From positions 124,001 to 188,000 of the forward strand of contig NZ_VUKE01000002.1 of the NCBI RefSeq assembly GCF_009193175.1: DNA of 64,000 bases, written 5' to 3'. Below, one piece after another: positions 20,517 to 30,122 of the stretch. Position 1 is the stretch's first letter, and each line of letters opens with the position of its first letter. The DNA comes from Georgenia ruanii. Its GTDB lineage: Bacteria > Actinomycetota > Actinomycetes > Actinomycetales > Actinomycetaceae. The translations under genes and the position numbers were made by a program. Below the pieces are notes generated by a model. The model had not been told where the DNA came from. It made no database searches and saw only the letters and a program-made list of their open reading frames with translations.

Positions 20517-21161
20517 TCACACGGTGCCCGCGCGGGAGCCGGGCCGGCTCCCGAGCGTGGCGAGGTAGGCCTGGACGTCCTCGTAGGAGGGCAGCAGCCC
20601 CTGCTCCCGGGCCGCGGTCAGGGTGGGCGCGGCGGCGTCCTTGTCCGAGAGCAGCGGCTCCAGCGGGCTGCCGTCGCGGGCCTGGTGCGGCCAGTCGATG
20701 GCGAGCTCGGGGGAGAGCGGGCTGATGCCGTGCTCCCGCCCCGGGGCATACGGGGCCGAGCACAGGTACATCACGGTCGAGTCGTCCTCCAGGGCGCAGA
20801 AGGCGTGGCCGAGCCCCTCCGAGATGTAGATCGCCCGCCGGTCGACGTCGTCGAGCAGCACGGTGTCCCACCGGCCGAACGTGGGCGAGCCCACCCGGAT
20901 GTCGACCACCACGTCCAGCACCGCGCCGCGCGGGCAGGTGACGTACTTGGCCTGCGACGGCGGGACGTCGGCGAAGTGGATGCCGCGCACCACGCCCGCG
21001 GCCGAGACGGAGCAGTTGACCTGCTTGAGATCGAGCGGGTGGCCGACGGCCTCGACGAAGGCGTCCTCCTTGAACGCCTCGAGGAAGACCCCGCGGGGGT
21101 CGCCGAGCTGCCGGGGGGTGATCTCCCAGGCTCCTTGGATCCCGAGCTCACGGAACTGCAC
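20517..21161 (-). CDS. rmlC: dTDP-4-dehydrorhamnose 3,5-epimerase
   Basis: A 214-residue cupin epimerase, third step of dTDP-L-rhamnose synthesis. Family features are DPRGVFLEAFKED near the N-terminus, the substrate-binding RGIHF (59-63) with its catalytic His, VLDVVVDIRVGSPTFG, and ISEGLGHAFCAL. It is slightly longer than typical (about 185-200), because of a C-terminal tail rich in Ala, Gly and Arg. The GTG at 21161 is preceded by AAGGAGGG. It is divergent from rmlD, with a 102-base shared promoter region. Confidence 0.93.
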   Translation of the reverse strand: MQFRELGIQGAWEITPRQLGDPRGVFLEAFKEDAFVEAVGHPLDLKQVNCSVSAAGVVRGIHFADVPPSQAKYVTCPRGAVLDVVVDIRVGSPTFGRWDTVLLDDVDRRAIYISEGLGHAFCALEDDSTVMYLCSAPYAPGREHGISPLSPELAIDWPHQARDGSPLEPLLSDKDAAAPTLTAAREQGLLPSYEDVQAYLATLGSRPGSRAGTV

Positions 21162-21263
21162 TGCACCCTCCTTGTCGCCTGGTCGGACCGGGCGTCCGAC
21201 CGACTCACCCTAGCGACGCGGTTAGGCTGCTACCCGGACACCGGGCACGACGAGGGGAGCGGC

Positions 21264-22130
21264 ATGCGCTGGTTGGTGGCAGGGGCCACCGGGATGCTGG
21301 GCACCGACCTGGTGGCACGACTGCGGGGCGACGGCCGCGACGTCGTCGCCGCCGGCCACGCGGAGCTCGACATCACCGACCCGGTCGCCGTCGCCGCCCG
21401 GGTGCGCGACGTCGACGTCGTCGTCAACTGTGCGGCGTGGACCGCGGTGGACGACGCCGAGACCCACGAGGGTGCGGCCTTCCGGCTCAACGCCACCGCC
21501 CCCCAGCTGCTCGCCCGCGCCGCGCACGCCGCTGGGGCCCGGCTCGTGCAGGTCTCCACCGACTACGTCTTCGACGGCGCGGCCACGGCGCCCTACGCCG
21601 AGGACGCGCCGCTGGCCCCGGTCTCCGCCTACGGGCGCACCAAGGCCGCCGGGGAGTGGGCGGTGCGGGCGGAGACCGACGACTACCTCGTCGTGCGCAC
21701 CGCCTGGCTCTACGGGGCGCACGGGGCATGCTTCCCGCGGACGATGGCCCGTCTGGCCGCCGAGCGGCCCCAGCTGCAGGTGGTGGCCGACCAGGTGGGC
21801 CAGCCGACCTGGACCGCTGACCTCGCCGACCTCCTCGTGCGCCTGGTCGACGCCGGCGCGCCGAGCGGCACCTACCACGGCACCGCCTCGGGACAGGTCT
21901 CCTGGCACGGCTTCGCCCGCGCCGTCGTCGCCGCCGCGGGCAAGGACCCCGCGATGGTGGCCGAGACGACGTCCGCGGCGTTCGTGCGGCCGGCGCCGCG
22001 GCCCGCGTACTCGGTGCTCGGCCACGACGCGCTCGTCGCCGCCGGCGTGGCCCCCATCGGCGACTGGGCCGCGCGGTGGGCCGCGGCCGCCGACGACGTG
22101 CTGGCGCTCGCGGGGCGGACCCGTGGCTGA
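21264..22130 (+). CDS. rmlD: dTDP-4-dehydrorhamnose reductase
   Basis: A 288-residue NADPH-dependent reductase, last step to dTDP-L-rhamnose. The nucleotide-binding GATGMLG is at 7-13, STDYVFDG at 98-105 and the catalytic Y123xxxK127 in SAYGRTK. TAWLYG and the late PAPRPAYSVL are diagnostic of RmlD. AGGGGAG precedes the ATG at 21264. The stop overlaps the start of the next glycosyltransferase by 8 bases, so rmlD, the prenyl-phosphate sugar transferase and the DUF2304 gene form one operon. Confidence 0.94.
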   Translation: MRWLVAGATGMLGTDLVARLRGDGRDVVAAGHAELDITDPVAVAARVRDVDVVVNCAAWTAVDDAETHEGAAFRLNATAPQLLARAAHAAGARLVQVSTDYVFDGAATAPYAEDAPLAPVSAYGRTKAAGEWAVRAETDDYLVVRTAWLYGAHGACFPRTMARLAAERPQLQVVADQVGQPTWTADLADLLVRLVDAGAPSGTYHGTASGQVSWHGFARAVVAAAGKDPAMVAETTSAAFVRPAPRPAYSVLGHDALVAAGVAPIGDWAARWAAAADDVLALAGRTRG

Positions 22131-22890
22131 CGGCGCGGCACCCAGCGGGCGCGGGCTCCTCGTCGTCCTGCCCGCCTGGAACGAGGAGGAGGCGCTGCCC
22201 GGCGTGCTGGCCGAGCTGCGCGCCGCGATGCCCGAGGCGGACGTCGCCGTCGTCTCCGACGGCTCGGTGGACCGCACGGCCGACGTGGCCCGGGCCGCGG
22301 GGGTCCGGGTGCTCGAGCTGCCGTTCAACATGGGCGTGGGCGGCGCGATGCGGGCCGGCTACGCCTACGCGGCCCGCAAGGGCTACGCGCGCGTGGTCCA
22401 GCTCGACGCGGACGGCCAGCACGACCCCACCGAGATCGGCGCGCTCGTCGCGACGGCGGAGGCCACCGGCGCCGACCTGGTGATCGGCGCCCGCTTCGCG
22501 GGCAAGGGCGACTACGAGGTCCGCGGCCCGCGCAAGTGGGCGATGAAGCTGCTGTCGTCCGTGCTCTCGCGGGTGACCCGGACGACGCTGACCGACACCA
22601 CCTCGGGGTTCAAGCTCGCCGGGCCCCGGGCCATCGAGCTGTTCGCCCGGGACTACCCCGCGGAGTATCTCGGCGACACCGTCGAGGCGCTCGTGCTCGC
22701 CGCGCGCCACGGCCTCGTGGTGCGCCAGGCCGCGGTCGAGATGCGCCCGCGCGCCGGCGGCACGCCGTCGCACAACCCCGCCAAGGCGGCGCTGTTCCTC
22801 ATGCGCGCCCTGGTGGCGCTGTTCGTGGCGCTCACCCGGCCCCGCGCCGCGGGCGCCGAGGCCACCCAGGACCAGGAGGCGGGACGATGA
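22123..22890 (+). CDS. DPM1-like polyprenyl-phosphate glycosyltransferase (GT2)
   Basis: A 255-residue GT-A protein resembling dolichyl/polyprenyl-phosphate mannose or glucose synthases: LPAWNEEEALPGVL at 16-29, then VVSDGSVDRT, then LDADGQHDP with the DAD metal site at 95-97, and a conserved DTTSGFK. Such enzymes move a sugar from a nucleotide donor to a polyprenyl phosphate on the cytoplasmic face and so supply lipid-linked donors to membrane transferases. It has no long C-terminal membrane domain of its own. The DUF2304 protein encoded next, overlapping by 4 bases, is the usual partner. The GTG start at 22123 overlaps rmlD. Confidence 0.88.
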   Translation: MADGAAPSGRGLLVVLPAWNEEEALPGVLAELRAAMPEADVAVVSDGSVDRTADVARAAGVRVLELPFNMGVGGAMRAGYAYAARKGYARVVQLDADGQHDPTEIGALVATAEATGADLVIGARFAGKGDYEVRGPRKWAMKLLSSVLSRVTRTTLTDTTSGFKLAGPRAIELFARDYPAEYLGDTVEALVLAARHGLVVRQAAVEMRPRAGGTPSHNPAKAALFLMRALVALFVALTRPRAAGAEATQDQEAGR

Positions 22891-23270
22891 GCGGGTACGT
22901 CTTTGCGATCTGCTTCGCGGTGCTGACGGTCCTGGTGATCTTCTCGCTGCTGCGCAGCCGGCACATGCGCGAGAAGTACGCCACCGCCTGGATGCTGGTG
23001 GCGGTGGCCGTCCTAGTGGTGGCCGTCTTCCCGGGAATCCTCGACTGGCTCGCCGCCCTGTTCGGGATCAAGACCCCGATCAACCTCGTCTTCTTCGTCG
23101 CCTCGCTGGCGCTGCTCCTCATCTCCGTGCAGTACTCCGTCGAGCTCTCCCGGCTGGAAGAACGCAGCCGCAAGCTCTCCGAGGAGGTGGCGATCCTGCG
23201 CGCGGAGGTCGAGGACGTCCGCGCCGCGGTGGAGGGGGGTCAGACCAACGGGCGCACCAGCCGCCAGTAG
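22887..23270 (+). CDS. DUF2304 small membrane protein
   Basis: A 127-residue protein with three hydrophobic spans (about 3-20, 32-52 and 62-82) followed by a charged coiled-coil tail (SRLEERSRKLSEEVAILRAEVEDV). DUF2304 proteins are typically encoded directly after DPM-like glycosyltransferases, as here, and are thought to anchor or activate them. AGGAGG lies before the ATG, and ATGA overlaps the upstream gene. Its last 31 bases overlap the 3' end of the convergent glycosyltransferase gene on the other strand, and no terminator fits between them. Confidence 0.88.
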   Translation: MSGYVFAICFAVLTVLVIFSLLRSRHMREKYATAWMLVAVAVLVVAVFPGILDWLAALFGIKTPINLVFFVASLALLLISVQYSVELSRLEERSRKLSEEVAILRAEVEDVRAAVEGGQTNGRTSRQ

Positions 23271-24256
23271 GCGCGCAGCAGGCTCTCGAGCGGCTGCGCC
23301 GCCGCCGGCAGGGCCATCTGCGCGGGGTCGAACCGATCCGTGAGCAGCCGCGTCAGGTGCTGGTCCGAGACCGTGCGGGTGCCCTGCACGAGCCGGCGGC
23401 GCCGCCGGATCCAGCCCGGGTGGCGCAGCACCCAGCCCCAGGAGCGGACCTTCTGCCGGGCCCACCCCTGCGAGGCCGCCACGGCGAGCAGCGCGACGTC
23501 GAAGGCGAGGAGCGGCAGGGCCAGCAGCGCGAGGGTCTTCAGCTCGTGGCAGGTGAGGAGGAAGAGCCAGCGGTTGCGCTCGACCAGGTACATCTTCAGC
23601 GGCGAGCGGCCGAACTCGTAGTGGTGGCGGACCCGGGCGTCCGCCAGCACCTCGACCCGCAGGCCGCGCTGCCAGCACCGCCAGGACAGCTCCAGGTCCT
23701 CCAGGTAGGCGAAGAACTGGCCGGGGAAGCCGCCGAGGTCGTCCCAGACCGTCCGGCGCAGCACCATGGTGGCGCCGCTGGCCGAGGCCACGTCGGCGAC
23801 CTCGGGGACCCGGGCGGCGTCCTCGCCCATCTGGCCGGCCCAGCACAGGCCGAGCACGTGCAACGGGTTGCCGGCGGAGTTGACCTTGTTGGGCTGGTCG
23901 GCGAGCAGGACCAGGGCCCCGGCGATGCCGACCGACTCGTCCCCGGCCCGCTCGACGAGCAGCCGGAGGCAGTCCGGCTCCACCTCGGCGTCGCTGTTGA
24001 CCATCGCGATGAACGGCGCCCGGCTCTCCCGGACGCCGAGGTTCACCCCGCCCGCGAAGCCGAGGTTCGTGCTGGGGCGGATGACGCGGACCCCCTCGCG
24101 GCCGGCCACCCGGGACACCGCGTCGCTGGTGCATCCGTTGTCCACCAGGACGATCTCCAGCGAGACCCCCGTCGAGGCGAGGACGGCGTCCACGGCCGCG
24201 CCGAGCCACTCCTCCTCGCCGTAGGCGAGCATGATCACGCTGAGCTGGGGGGTCAT
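23240..24256 (-). CDS. GT2 rhamnosyltransferase-like glycosyltransferase
   Basis: A 338-residue GT-A enzyme: LSVIMLAYGEEEWL opens the fold, NLGFAGGVNLG (64-74) and NSDAEVEP (87-94, the metal site) follow, and FAYLEDLELSWR carries the acidic catalytic pair. This pattern is shared with the WbbL/rhamnosyltransferase branch of family 2, which fits the full rml pathway around it. Residues about 255-280 are hydrophobic (LLALPLLAFDVALLAVAA) and may contact the membrane. The ATG at 24256 overlaps the flippase stop (ATGA), making the operon rmlA-wzx-this gene. The 3' end overlaps the DUF2304 gene by 31 bases. Confidence 0.85.
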   Translation of the reverse strand: MTPQLSVIMLAYGEEEWLGAAVDAVLASTGVSLEIVLVDNGCTSDAVSRVAGREGVRVIRPSTNLGFAGGVNLGVRESRAPFIAMVNSDAEVEPDCLRLLVERAGDESVGIAGALVLLADQPNKVNSAGNPLHVLGLCWAGQMGEDAARVPEVADVASASGATMVLRRTVWDDLGGFPGQFFAYLEDLELSWRCWQRGLRVEVLADARVRHHYEFGRSPLKMYLVERNRWLFLLTCHELKTLALLALPLLAFDVALLAVAASQGWARQKVRSWGWVLRHPGWIRRRRRLVQGTRTVSDQHLTRLLTDRFDPAQMALPAAAQPLESLLRAYWRLVRPLV

Positions 24257-25569
24257 CGGTCCTCCGGGGTATCGAGGGTGAGGCGGCTCTCCCACGCGCG
24301 GGTGGTGCGCTGGAGAGCGAGGGCGAAGAACGCCGCCGCTGCGCCGGAGCCCGTGCACAGCGCGACGGCGACGGTGGTGGTGATGGGCAGCGGCAGGGCG
24401 AGGCTGAGCACGGTCACGACGATGCCGAGCCCCCAGCCCAGCGCCACCACGGTGTCCGTCTTGTGGGCGAGCAGCCCCTGCGCCAGCAGCTGCGCCACCA
24501 TGAACAGCGCGCCGGAGACGGCGATGAGCGTGATGTCCAGCACGGACACGTCGAAGGCCGGGCCGTAGATGACGTGCATGACCCAGCGGCCCAGCACGGC
24601 GATGCCCACGACCCCGGCTCCGCCGAGCAGGGCCGTGGCGGCGAAGCCACGGCGCATCGCGGCGCGGAAGGCCGCGTGGCGCCCGGTGGTGACCTGGGCG
24701 GCGAGGGCGGGGAGGAAGACGGCCTGGACGGCGGCGAACAGGAACAGGGGCACGCGCCCGATGGTGATCGCGGCGACGAACTGCCCGGTGATGGCCTGCT
24801 CGGCGGGCGTCGCGAGCACGGCGATGGCCAGCGGGCCGGCGTTCGCGACCAGCTGCGCGGTGATCGAGGTGGTCACCAGGGGGGCCAGCGGGTACCGCTC
24901 GCCGGGCACGGCGGGACCGTCCCGGCGCAGCAGGTCGCGCAGCGGGATGGTGGCGAGCGTGGCGAGCGCGGGGCTGAGGACGAGCACGGCGGCGTACAGC
25001 GCGGCCGAGCTCGTGGGGAGCAGGAAGATGGCCGCGCTGAGCACCATGCGCGCGGCCCCGTCCACGGCGAGCTGGGCGCCGTACCGGCGGAACCGTCCCG
25101 TCCCGGCGAGCATGCCGCGCGCGTAGTACTCGAGCGCCTGGGCCGCGAGGGCCAGCACGAGCACCACGAGGAGGATCCGCGAGCCGCCGAGGAAGGTGTC
25201 GGCGATCGGGCCGTTGAAGACGGCGGCGACGAGGGCCAGGGCGCCCAGCGCGGCGGCGGCGTAGTGCCGCACCCGGGCGAGCGGCGGGAAGGCAGCACCG
25301 CGGGCGCGCGCCGCGGAGATGCGCCGGCCGACCTCCTGCTCCAGGGGCATGAACAGGCCGATGCCGACGGCGTTGAGGATGGTCCACGCCACAGAGACCG
25401 GGGCCGCGGCGGCCGGGCCCAGGTCGCGCCCGGACAGCCCGAGGAACACGAAGCCGGAAAGCCCCAGGACGAGCAGGCCGACGCCGACCTGGAGGGTGCT
25501 GCTCGAGCTGGCGCCGCCGGCCGCCGCGGCGGGGCGATCTGGAACGGGGCTCGGTCCGGCGTCGCTCAC
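24253..25569 (-). CDS. Wzx-like polysaccharide flippase (MOP superfamily)
   Basis: A 438-residue integral membrane protein with about 12 hydrophobic segments and no soluble domain. The layout (two paired six-helix halves and a run of small residues in each span) and the position between rmlA and a glycosyltransferase fit lipid-linked oligosaccharide flippases of the MOP/Wzx group. No strict motif exists for this family, so the call rests on topology and context. The GTG at 25569 overlaps the rmlA stop by 4 bases. Because the window also encodes an ABC exporter, two separate glycan export routes may coexist. Confidence 0.75.
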   Translation of the reverse strand: MSDAGPSPVPDRPAAAAGGASSSSTLQVGVGLLVLGLSGFVFLGLSGRDLGPAAAAPVSVAWTILNAVGIGLFMPLEQEVGRRISAARARGAAFPPLARVRHYAAAALGALALVAAVFNGPIADTFLGGSRILLVVLVLALAAQALEYYARGMLAGTGRFRRYGAQLAVDGAARMVLSAAIFLLPTSSAALYAAVLVLSPALATLATIPLRDLLRRDGPAVPGERYPLAPLVTTSITAQLVANAGPLAIAVLATPAEQAITGQFVAAITIGRVPLFLFAAVQAVFLPALAAQVTTGRHAAFRAAMRRGFAATALLGGAGVVGIAVLGRWVMHVIYGPAFDVSVLDITLIAVSGALFMVAQLLAQGLLAHKTDTVVALGWGLGIVVTVLSLALPLPITTTVAVALCTGSGAAAAFFALALQRTTRAWESRLTLDTPEDR

Positions 25570-26435
25570 GCTTCGCCGTCGAGCAGCCCGAGGAGGTACT
25601 CGCCGTAGCCGGACTTGCGCAGCGGCTCGGCACGCTCGCGCAGCTGGTCGTCGCTGAGGAAGCCGCGGCGCCACGCGACCTCCTCCGGGCAGCCGACCTT
25701 CAGGCCCTGCCGGGCCTCCACCGTGCGCACGAACGCCGTGGCGTCCGCCAGCGAGTCGAACGTGCCGGTGTCCAGCCAGGCGGTGCCCCGAGGCAGGACC
25801 TCGACGTGCAGGCGGCCCTGCTCGAGGTACGCCCGGTTGACGTCGGTGATCTCGTACTCCCCGCGCGCCGACGGCCGCAGGTGCTTGGCGATCTCCACGA
25901 CGTCGTTGTCGTAGAAGTACAGGCCCGGCACGGCGTAGGAGCTCTTCGGGCGCGCGGGCTTCTCCTCCAGGGACAGGGCCCGGAAGTGCTCGTCGAACTC
26001 CACCACGCCGTACGCCGTCGGGTCCGCGACGTGGTAGGCGAAGACGGCGCCGCCGTCGATGTCGCCGAAGCGCTGGAGCGTCGTCCCCATGCCGGGACCG
26101 TAGAAGATGTTGTCGCCCAGGACGAGCGCGGCGGGCTCCCGGCCGAGGAACTCCTCGCCCAGGACGAACGCCTGCGCGAGCCCGTTGGGCACCTCCTGGA
26201 CCGTGTAGGAGAGGGAGATGCCGAACTGGGAGCCGTCGCCGAGCAGGCGGCGGAAGGACGGCGCGTCGTGCGGGGTGGTGATGACCAGGACGTCGCGGAT
26301 GCCGGCCAGCATGAGCGTGGTGAGCGGGTAGTACACCATCGGCTTGTCGTAGACCGGCACGAGCTGCTTGCTCACACCCTGGGTGATCGGGTGCAGCCGG
26401 GTGCCGGAGCCGCCCGCCAGAATGATTCCGCGCAT
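25566..26435 (-). CDS. rmlA: Glucose-1-phosphate thymidylyltransferase
   Basis: A 289-residue nucleotidyltransferase making dTDP-glucose from dTTP and glucose-1-phosphate, the first step to dTDP-rhamnose. [14 protein letters not shown] starts at residue 3 and [16 protein letters not shown] follows. LGDNIFYG and [13 protein letters not shown] are diagnostic of the short RmlA type. I used the ATG at 26435, which matches family N-termini, but it has only a weak ribosome site. The ATG at 26453, six codons earlier, is six bases after a TATCGG -10-like hexamer and could be a leaderless start. It heads the rmlA-wzx-GT operon and is divergent from manA. Confidence 0.95.
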   Translation of the reverse strand: MRGIILAGGSGTRLHPITQGVSKQLVPVYDKPMVYYPLTTLMLAGIRDVLVITTPHDAPSFRRLLGDGSQFGISLSYTVQEVPNGLAQAFVLGEEFLGREPAALVLGDNIFYGPGMGTTLQRFGDIDGGAVFAYHVADPTAYGVVEFDEHFRALSLEEKPARPKSSYAVPGLYFYDNDVVEIAKHLRPSARGEYEITDVNRAYLEQGRLHVEVLPRGTAWLDTGTFDSLADATAFVRTVEARQGLKVGCPEEVAWRRGFLSDDQLRERAEPLRKSGYGEYLLGLLDGEA

Positions 26436-26496
26436 TCGTCCATTCTGACGCATGCACGACCGATACGGTTGAACGGTTGAGGATGGAAGGTGACGG

Positions 26497-27723
26497 GTGC
26501 TCAAGCTGCACGGTGTGGGGCGCGACTACGCGTGGGGCTCGGTCGAGGCCATCCCGCAGCTGGTGGGCGCCAGCCCGAACGGTGCTCCGCTCGCCGAGCT
26601 GTGGTTCGGCGCCCACCCGGGCGGACCGGCCGCCGTCCGCCCGGCGGAGGCCGACGGGGCCGGGTCGGCGACGACGATGCCGGACCTGCGGGCGGTCATC
26701 CAGGCCGACCCGGCGGGCACGCTGGGCGCCGACGTCGTCTCGCGCTTCGGTGCGCGCCTGCCCTACCTGCTCAAGCTCATCGCCCCGGAGCGTCCGCTCT
26801 CCCTGCAGGTGCACCCGAGCCTCGACAGGGCGCGGGAGCGCTACGCGGCCGAGGAGGCCACCGGCATCGCCCGCGACGCGCCCGAGCGCAACTACCGTGA
26901 CCCGAACCACAAGCCCGAGCTGGTGTACGCGCTGACGACGTTCGAGGCGATGTGCGGCTTCCGCGCCCCCCGCCGGGCGGCGGAGCTGCTGGTCGGGCTC
27001 GAGGTGCCGCTCGCCCAGCGCCTGCGCGACCTGCTGCGGGCCGACCCCAGCGCGGGTGGGGTGCGCGACGCGTTCACGACGCTGCTCGATCACGGCACCC
27101 GTCCGGCCCGGGAGGAGGTCGCGGCGGTGGCCGAGGCGTGTGCCGCCCGGCTGGGCGATGGGTCGCCGTCACCGCGCGCGGACGGCACCGTGGTGATGCT
27201 CGCGGAGGCCTACCCCGGCGACCCCGGCGTCGTGGCGTCCCTGCTCCTCAACCCCGTCACCCTCCGCCCGGGTGAGGCGCTGTTCGTCCCGGCCGGCGGG
27301 GTGCACGCGTACCTGTCCGGCCTGGGCGTCGAGATCATGGCCTCCTCCGACAACGTGCTGCGCGCGGGGCTGACCGAGAAGCACATCGACGTGCCCGAGA
27401 TGCTCGAGTGCGTGGACTACGTCGCCGCCCCGCCCATCCGTCCCGCCCCGGAGATCTTCCACGGGGCGACGAAGGTGTTCTATGCGCCGGTGGACGACTT
27501 TGAGCTCTCGGTGACTGACCTCGCCGACCCGCCCGCCGGGCCTCCGCACCCGCTGCCCGGCCGCGGCCCGCGCATCCTGCTGTGCCTGGAGGGCGCCGTC
27601 GACATCTTCTCGACCGCGGAGCGGGCGACGCTGGAACGGGGTCAGGCCCTCTTCGTCCGTGCCGACGAGGGACGGGTGTCCGTTCGTGGCCAGGGCACCG
27701 TCGTGCAGGCCGACGTGCCCTGA
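26497..27723 (+). CDS. manA: Mannose-6-phosphate isomerase, class I
   Basis: A 408-residue type I phosphomannose isomerase interconverting fructose-6-P and mannose-6-P, feeding GDP-mannose for mannosylated envelope glycans. Zinc-site residues are visible: Q104 and H106 in LQVHPS, E141 in HKPELV, and the later [27 protein letters not shown] with its His and the catalytic Arg. The GTG start follows GAAGGTGA. Transcription is divergent from rmlA across only about 60 bases, so the two promoters overlap. No phosphomannomutase gene is in the window. Confidence 0.94.
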   Translation: MLKLHGVGRDYAWGSVEAIPQLVGASPNGAPLAELWFGAHPGGPAAVRPAEADGAGSATTMPDLRAVIQADPAGTLGADVVSRFGARLPYLLKLIAPERPLSLQVHPSLDRARERYAAEEATGIARDAPERNYRDPNHKPELVYALTTFEAMCGFRAPRRAAELLVGLEVPLAQRLRDLLRADPSAGGVRDAFTTLLDHGTRPAREEVAAVAEACAARLGDGSPSPRADGTVVMLAEAYPGDPGVVASLLLNPVTLRPGEALFVPAGGVHAYLSGLGVEIMASSDNVLRAGLTEKHIDVPEMLECVDYVAAPPIRPAPEIFHGATKVFYAPVDDFELSVTDLADPPAGPPHPLPGRGPRILLCLEGAVDIFSTAERATLERGQALFVRADEGRVSVRGQGTVVQADVP

Positions 27724-27776
27724 GCGGCGGCTCCCTGTCGGTCGCGGCAACCAATGCCCTGATCGGGAGGATATCG

Positions 27777-27828
27777 ATACATGAGCTGTCCGTCGATTTC
27801 CTATACATGACCTGTTCGTCTATTTCTG
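27777..27828. repeat. Tandem 26-base repeat upstream of the subtilisin gene
   Basis: Two adjacent copies (27777-27802 and 27803-27828) share 21 of 26 bases, each starting ATACATGA. They lie in an unusually AT-rich stretch 190-240 bases before the protease start and could be a regulator-binding site. Confidence 0.55.
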
Positions 27829-28017
27829 AGCGGTCGCGGACGTCCGAATGTCATATGCGTATCGGACGTATTGTTTTCTGCTGAACAACCCGTTCTCGTT
27901 TTAGCCGCACCGCCCACATTTGTGTCCTACATTCCCTCGTAGGCAGGCGCAGGTGTCGTTTTCGGTGGCGCCGGCGGACGGCGATGTCCCCCGGCGCGCG
28001 ACGGCAAGGGGGAAGCC

Positions 28018-30060
28018 GTGACCGACGCAGGAGCATGGGGACACCGCGCCCGGCCGCGGCGGGCCGGGTGGTCGCGCCGGGCGAGGCAGCTGGTGGCCAT
28101 CGCAGGCGTTCTTGTGGTGGCGACGGCCCTGGCGGTGGGGCAGGCATCCGCCGCGCCTCCTCCGCTCGACAGCGCCGAGGTCGCGGGCCTGATCGTGGCC
28201 TACGCGCCCGGCGTGGCCGCGGCGGAGCAGCCGGGCGTGGCCACCGGCTCGGCGTTCCTCGGGAATCCGCGCTTGCGGGTCGGCAACGACCTCGGGCGCG
28301 GCATGCGCACCGTGGGCCTCGAGGCCCCGTTGGCCGTGGACGCCGCCCGCGACCTCGCGGCGCGGCTGACCGCCTCCCCGCAGGTGCTGTGGGCGGAGCC
28401 GGACTACGTCGTCTCCCTGCCGGAGAACCTCGGTGCCATCGAGTCGCCCGGCACCCACGTCGTCGATCCAGCGCCGAAGGAAGGGCTCACCACGGAGGCC
28501 GTGCAGCTCTCGCCCCCGTGGGGGCTGGACCGCATCGACCAACGCTCCGGCCTGAACGCGAGATACGAGTACGGCACCACCGGGGCCGGCGTCACCGCGT
28601 ACGTGGTGGACACCGGGATCCGCGCGAGCCACCAGGAGTTCACGGGCCGCGTCCGGCCGGGCTTCTCTGCCGTCGCCGACGGTCGCGGCACCGCCGACTG
28701 TCACGGTCACGGCACCCATGTCGCCGGCACGCTCGGAGGCACCACCTACGGCGTTGCCAAGAAGGTGACGTTCGTCCCGGTGCGCGTGCTGGACTGCAAC
28801 GGCTCCGGGACGATCTCCACCGTCGTCAGCGGGATCGACTGGGTCGTCCAGGATCACCCCGTCGGGGCGCCCGCGGTGGTGAACATGAGCTTGGGTGGTC
28901 CCGCGAGCGACGCGCTCGACGCCGCCGTGCGGCGGCTCGTCGCGGACAACATCACGGTCGTCGTGGCGTCCGGCAACAGCGGCGCGGACGCGTGCCTGAC
29001 CAGCCCGGCGCGCACGGCGGAGGCCATCACGGTGAACGCGTCGACGCAAACCGACGAGCACGCCCCGTTCTCCAACTTCGGTGCGTGCACCGACATCTAC
29101 GCACCCGGGGTGGGGGTCAGGTCCGCATGGGCGTCGTCCGACACGGCCGCCATCGAAGGTGATGGGACGTCGATGGCCACCCCGCACGTGGCCGGGGTGG
29201 CCGCGCGGACCCTCGAGGCGAACCCACGGCTCATGCCGGCCGAGGTGTGGCGCGCCATCGAGCAGGCGGCCACCCCCGTCGAGCTCATGCCGGTCGACGG
29301 CACAGACGCCGGCAAGTTGCTCTATGCCGCGCCCACGCCCGCTGCCCCCGCGCCGCCGGGCCCAGGAGCCGCGCCCGGGCAGGATTACGGATTCTTTCTC
29401 AACAATTCCGTGACCGGCACGGCTGACGTGCACTTTTTCTACGGGGATCGGGGCGACGAGGTTCTCGTGGGCGACTGGGACGGTGACGGAATAAAGACCC
29501 CGGCCGTGCGCCGCGGCGCCACGTTCTATGTGCGCAATTCGAATACGTCAGGAGGTGCCGACCGCGTTTTCACGTACGGCAACCCGGGCGACGAGGTACT
29601 GGTGGGGGACTGGGACGGCGACGGCACCGACACACTCGCCGTCCGTCGAGGCGGCACGTACTTCATCCGGAACTCCACGACGACCGGCGGGGCCGACGTC
29701 GTCATCGCCTACGGGGATCCGGGCGACGAGGTGGTGGTGGGGGACTGGGACGGGAACGGCAGCGATTCGCTGGGGGTGCGCCGGGGGAACCAGTTCTACC
29801 TGCGCAACACGCTGACGTCGGGCAACGCGGACCTCGTGGTGGGGTATGGCAACCCGGGCGACGAGGTGGTGGTGGGGGACTGGGACGGGAACCGCAGCGA
29901 TTCGCTGGGGGTGCGCCGGGGGAACCAGTTCTACCTGCGCAACACGCTGACGTCGGGCAACGCGGACCTCGTGGTGGGCTACGGCAACCCGGGCGACCAG
30001 GCCCTGGTGGGGGACTGGGACGGCGACCGCACCGACACGCTGGGCGTGTACCGCCGCTGA
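28018..30060 (+). CDS. Secreted subtilisin-family (S8) protease with five C-terminal repeats
   Basis: A 680-residue exported serine protease. A twin-Arg-containing basic N-terminus (WSRRARQ) and hydrophobic stretch end near AQASA (about 45). An inhibitor_I9-like propeptide (about 50-135) includes VLWAEPDYVV. The S8 catalytic domain spans about 165-435, with Asp198 (VVDTG), His231 (HGHGTHVAG), oxyanion Asn320 (ASGNSG) and Ser385 (GTSMATPHVAG). A Pro/Ala linker leads to five GDWDGDG repeats (about 457-680) shared with three other genes. GTG start with AAGGGGGAA ahead. It is probably a surface-held protease that matures or sheds envelope proteins, but substrates are unknown. Confidence 0.93.
   Translation: MTDAGAWGHRARPRRAGWSRRARQLVAIAGVLVVATALAVGQASAAPPPLDSAEVAGLIVAYAPGVAAAEQPGVATGSAFLGNPRLRVGNDLGRGMRTVGLEAPLAVDAARDLAARLTASPQVLWAEPDYVVSLPENLGAIESPGTHVVDPAPKEGLTTEAVQLSPPWGLDRIDQRSGLNARYEYGTTGAGVTAYVVDTGIRASHQEFTGRVRPGFSAVADGRGTADCHGHGTHVAGTLGGTTYGVAKKVTFVPVRVLDCNGSGTISTVVSGIDWVVQDHPVGAPAVVNMSLGGPASDALDAAVRRLVADNITVVVASGNSGADACLTSPARTAEAITVNASTQTDEHAPFSNFGACTDIYAPGVGVRSAWASSDTAAIEGDGTSMATPHVAGVAARTLEANPRLMPAEVWRAIEQAATPVELMPVDGTDAGKLLYAAPTPAAPAPPGPGAAPGQDYGFFLNNSVTGTADVHFFYGDRGDEVLVGDWDGDGIKTPAVRRGATFYVRNSNTSGGADRVFTYGNPGDEVLVGDWDGDGTDTLAVRRGGTYFIRNSTTTGGADVVIAYGDPGDEVVVGDWDGNGSDSLGVRRGNQFYLRNTLTSGNADLVVGYGNPGDEVVVGDWDGNRSDSLGVRRGNQFYLRNTLTSGNADLVVGYGNPGDQALVGDWDGDRTDTLGVYRR
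29392..30057 (+). repeat. Five repeats in the subtilisin gene
   Basis: In-frame units of about 132-135 bases. The last two (from about 29731 and 29866) are almost identical over more than 100 bases. Confidence 0.88.
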
Positions 30061-30070
30061 ATCCGGTTGA

Positions 30071-30099
30071 CGCGGCGCCCGAGAGACCGGGGCGCCGCG
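30071..30099. terminator. Hairpin between the subtilisin gene and a convergent glycosyltransferase gene
   Basis: A 10-base perfect stem (30071-30080 with 30090-30099) with a 9-base loop, ten bases after the protease stop. Confidence 0.65.
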
Positions 30100-30122
30100 G
30101 AGGCGTCCGCGGGCCCGGTGAT

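Noticed and set aside
20466-21263. N-terminal extension of RmlD reading through the rmlC region
   Set aside because: The frame is open, but RmlD homology begins exactly at the ATG at 21264, which has AGGGGAG ahead of it. The upstream part is antisense to rmlC.
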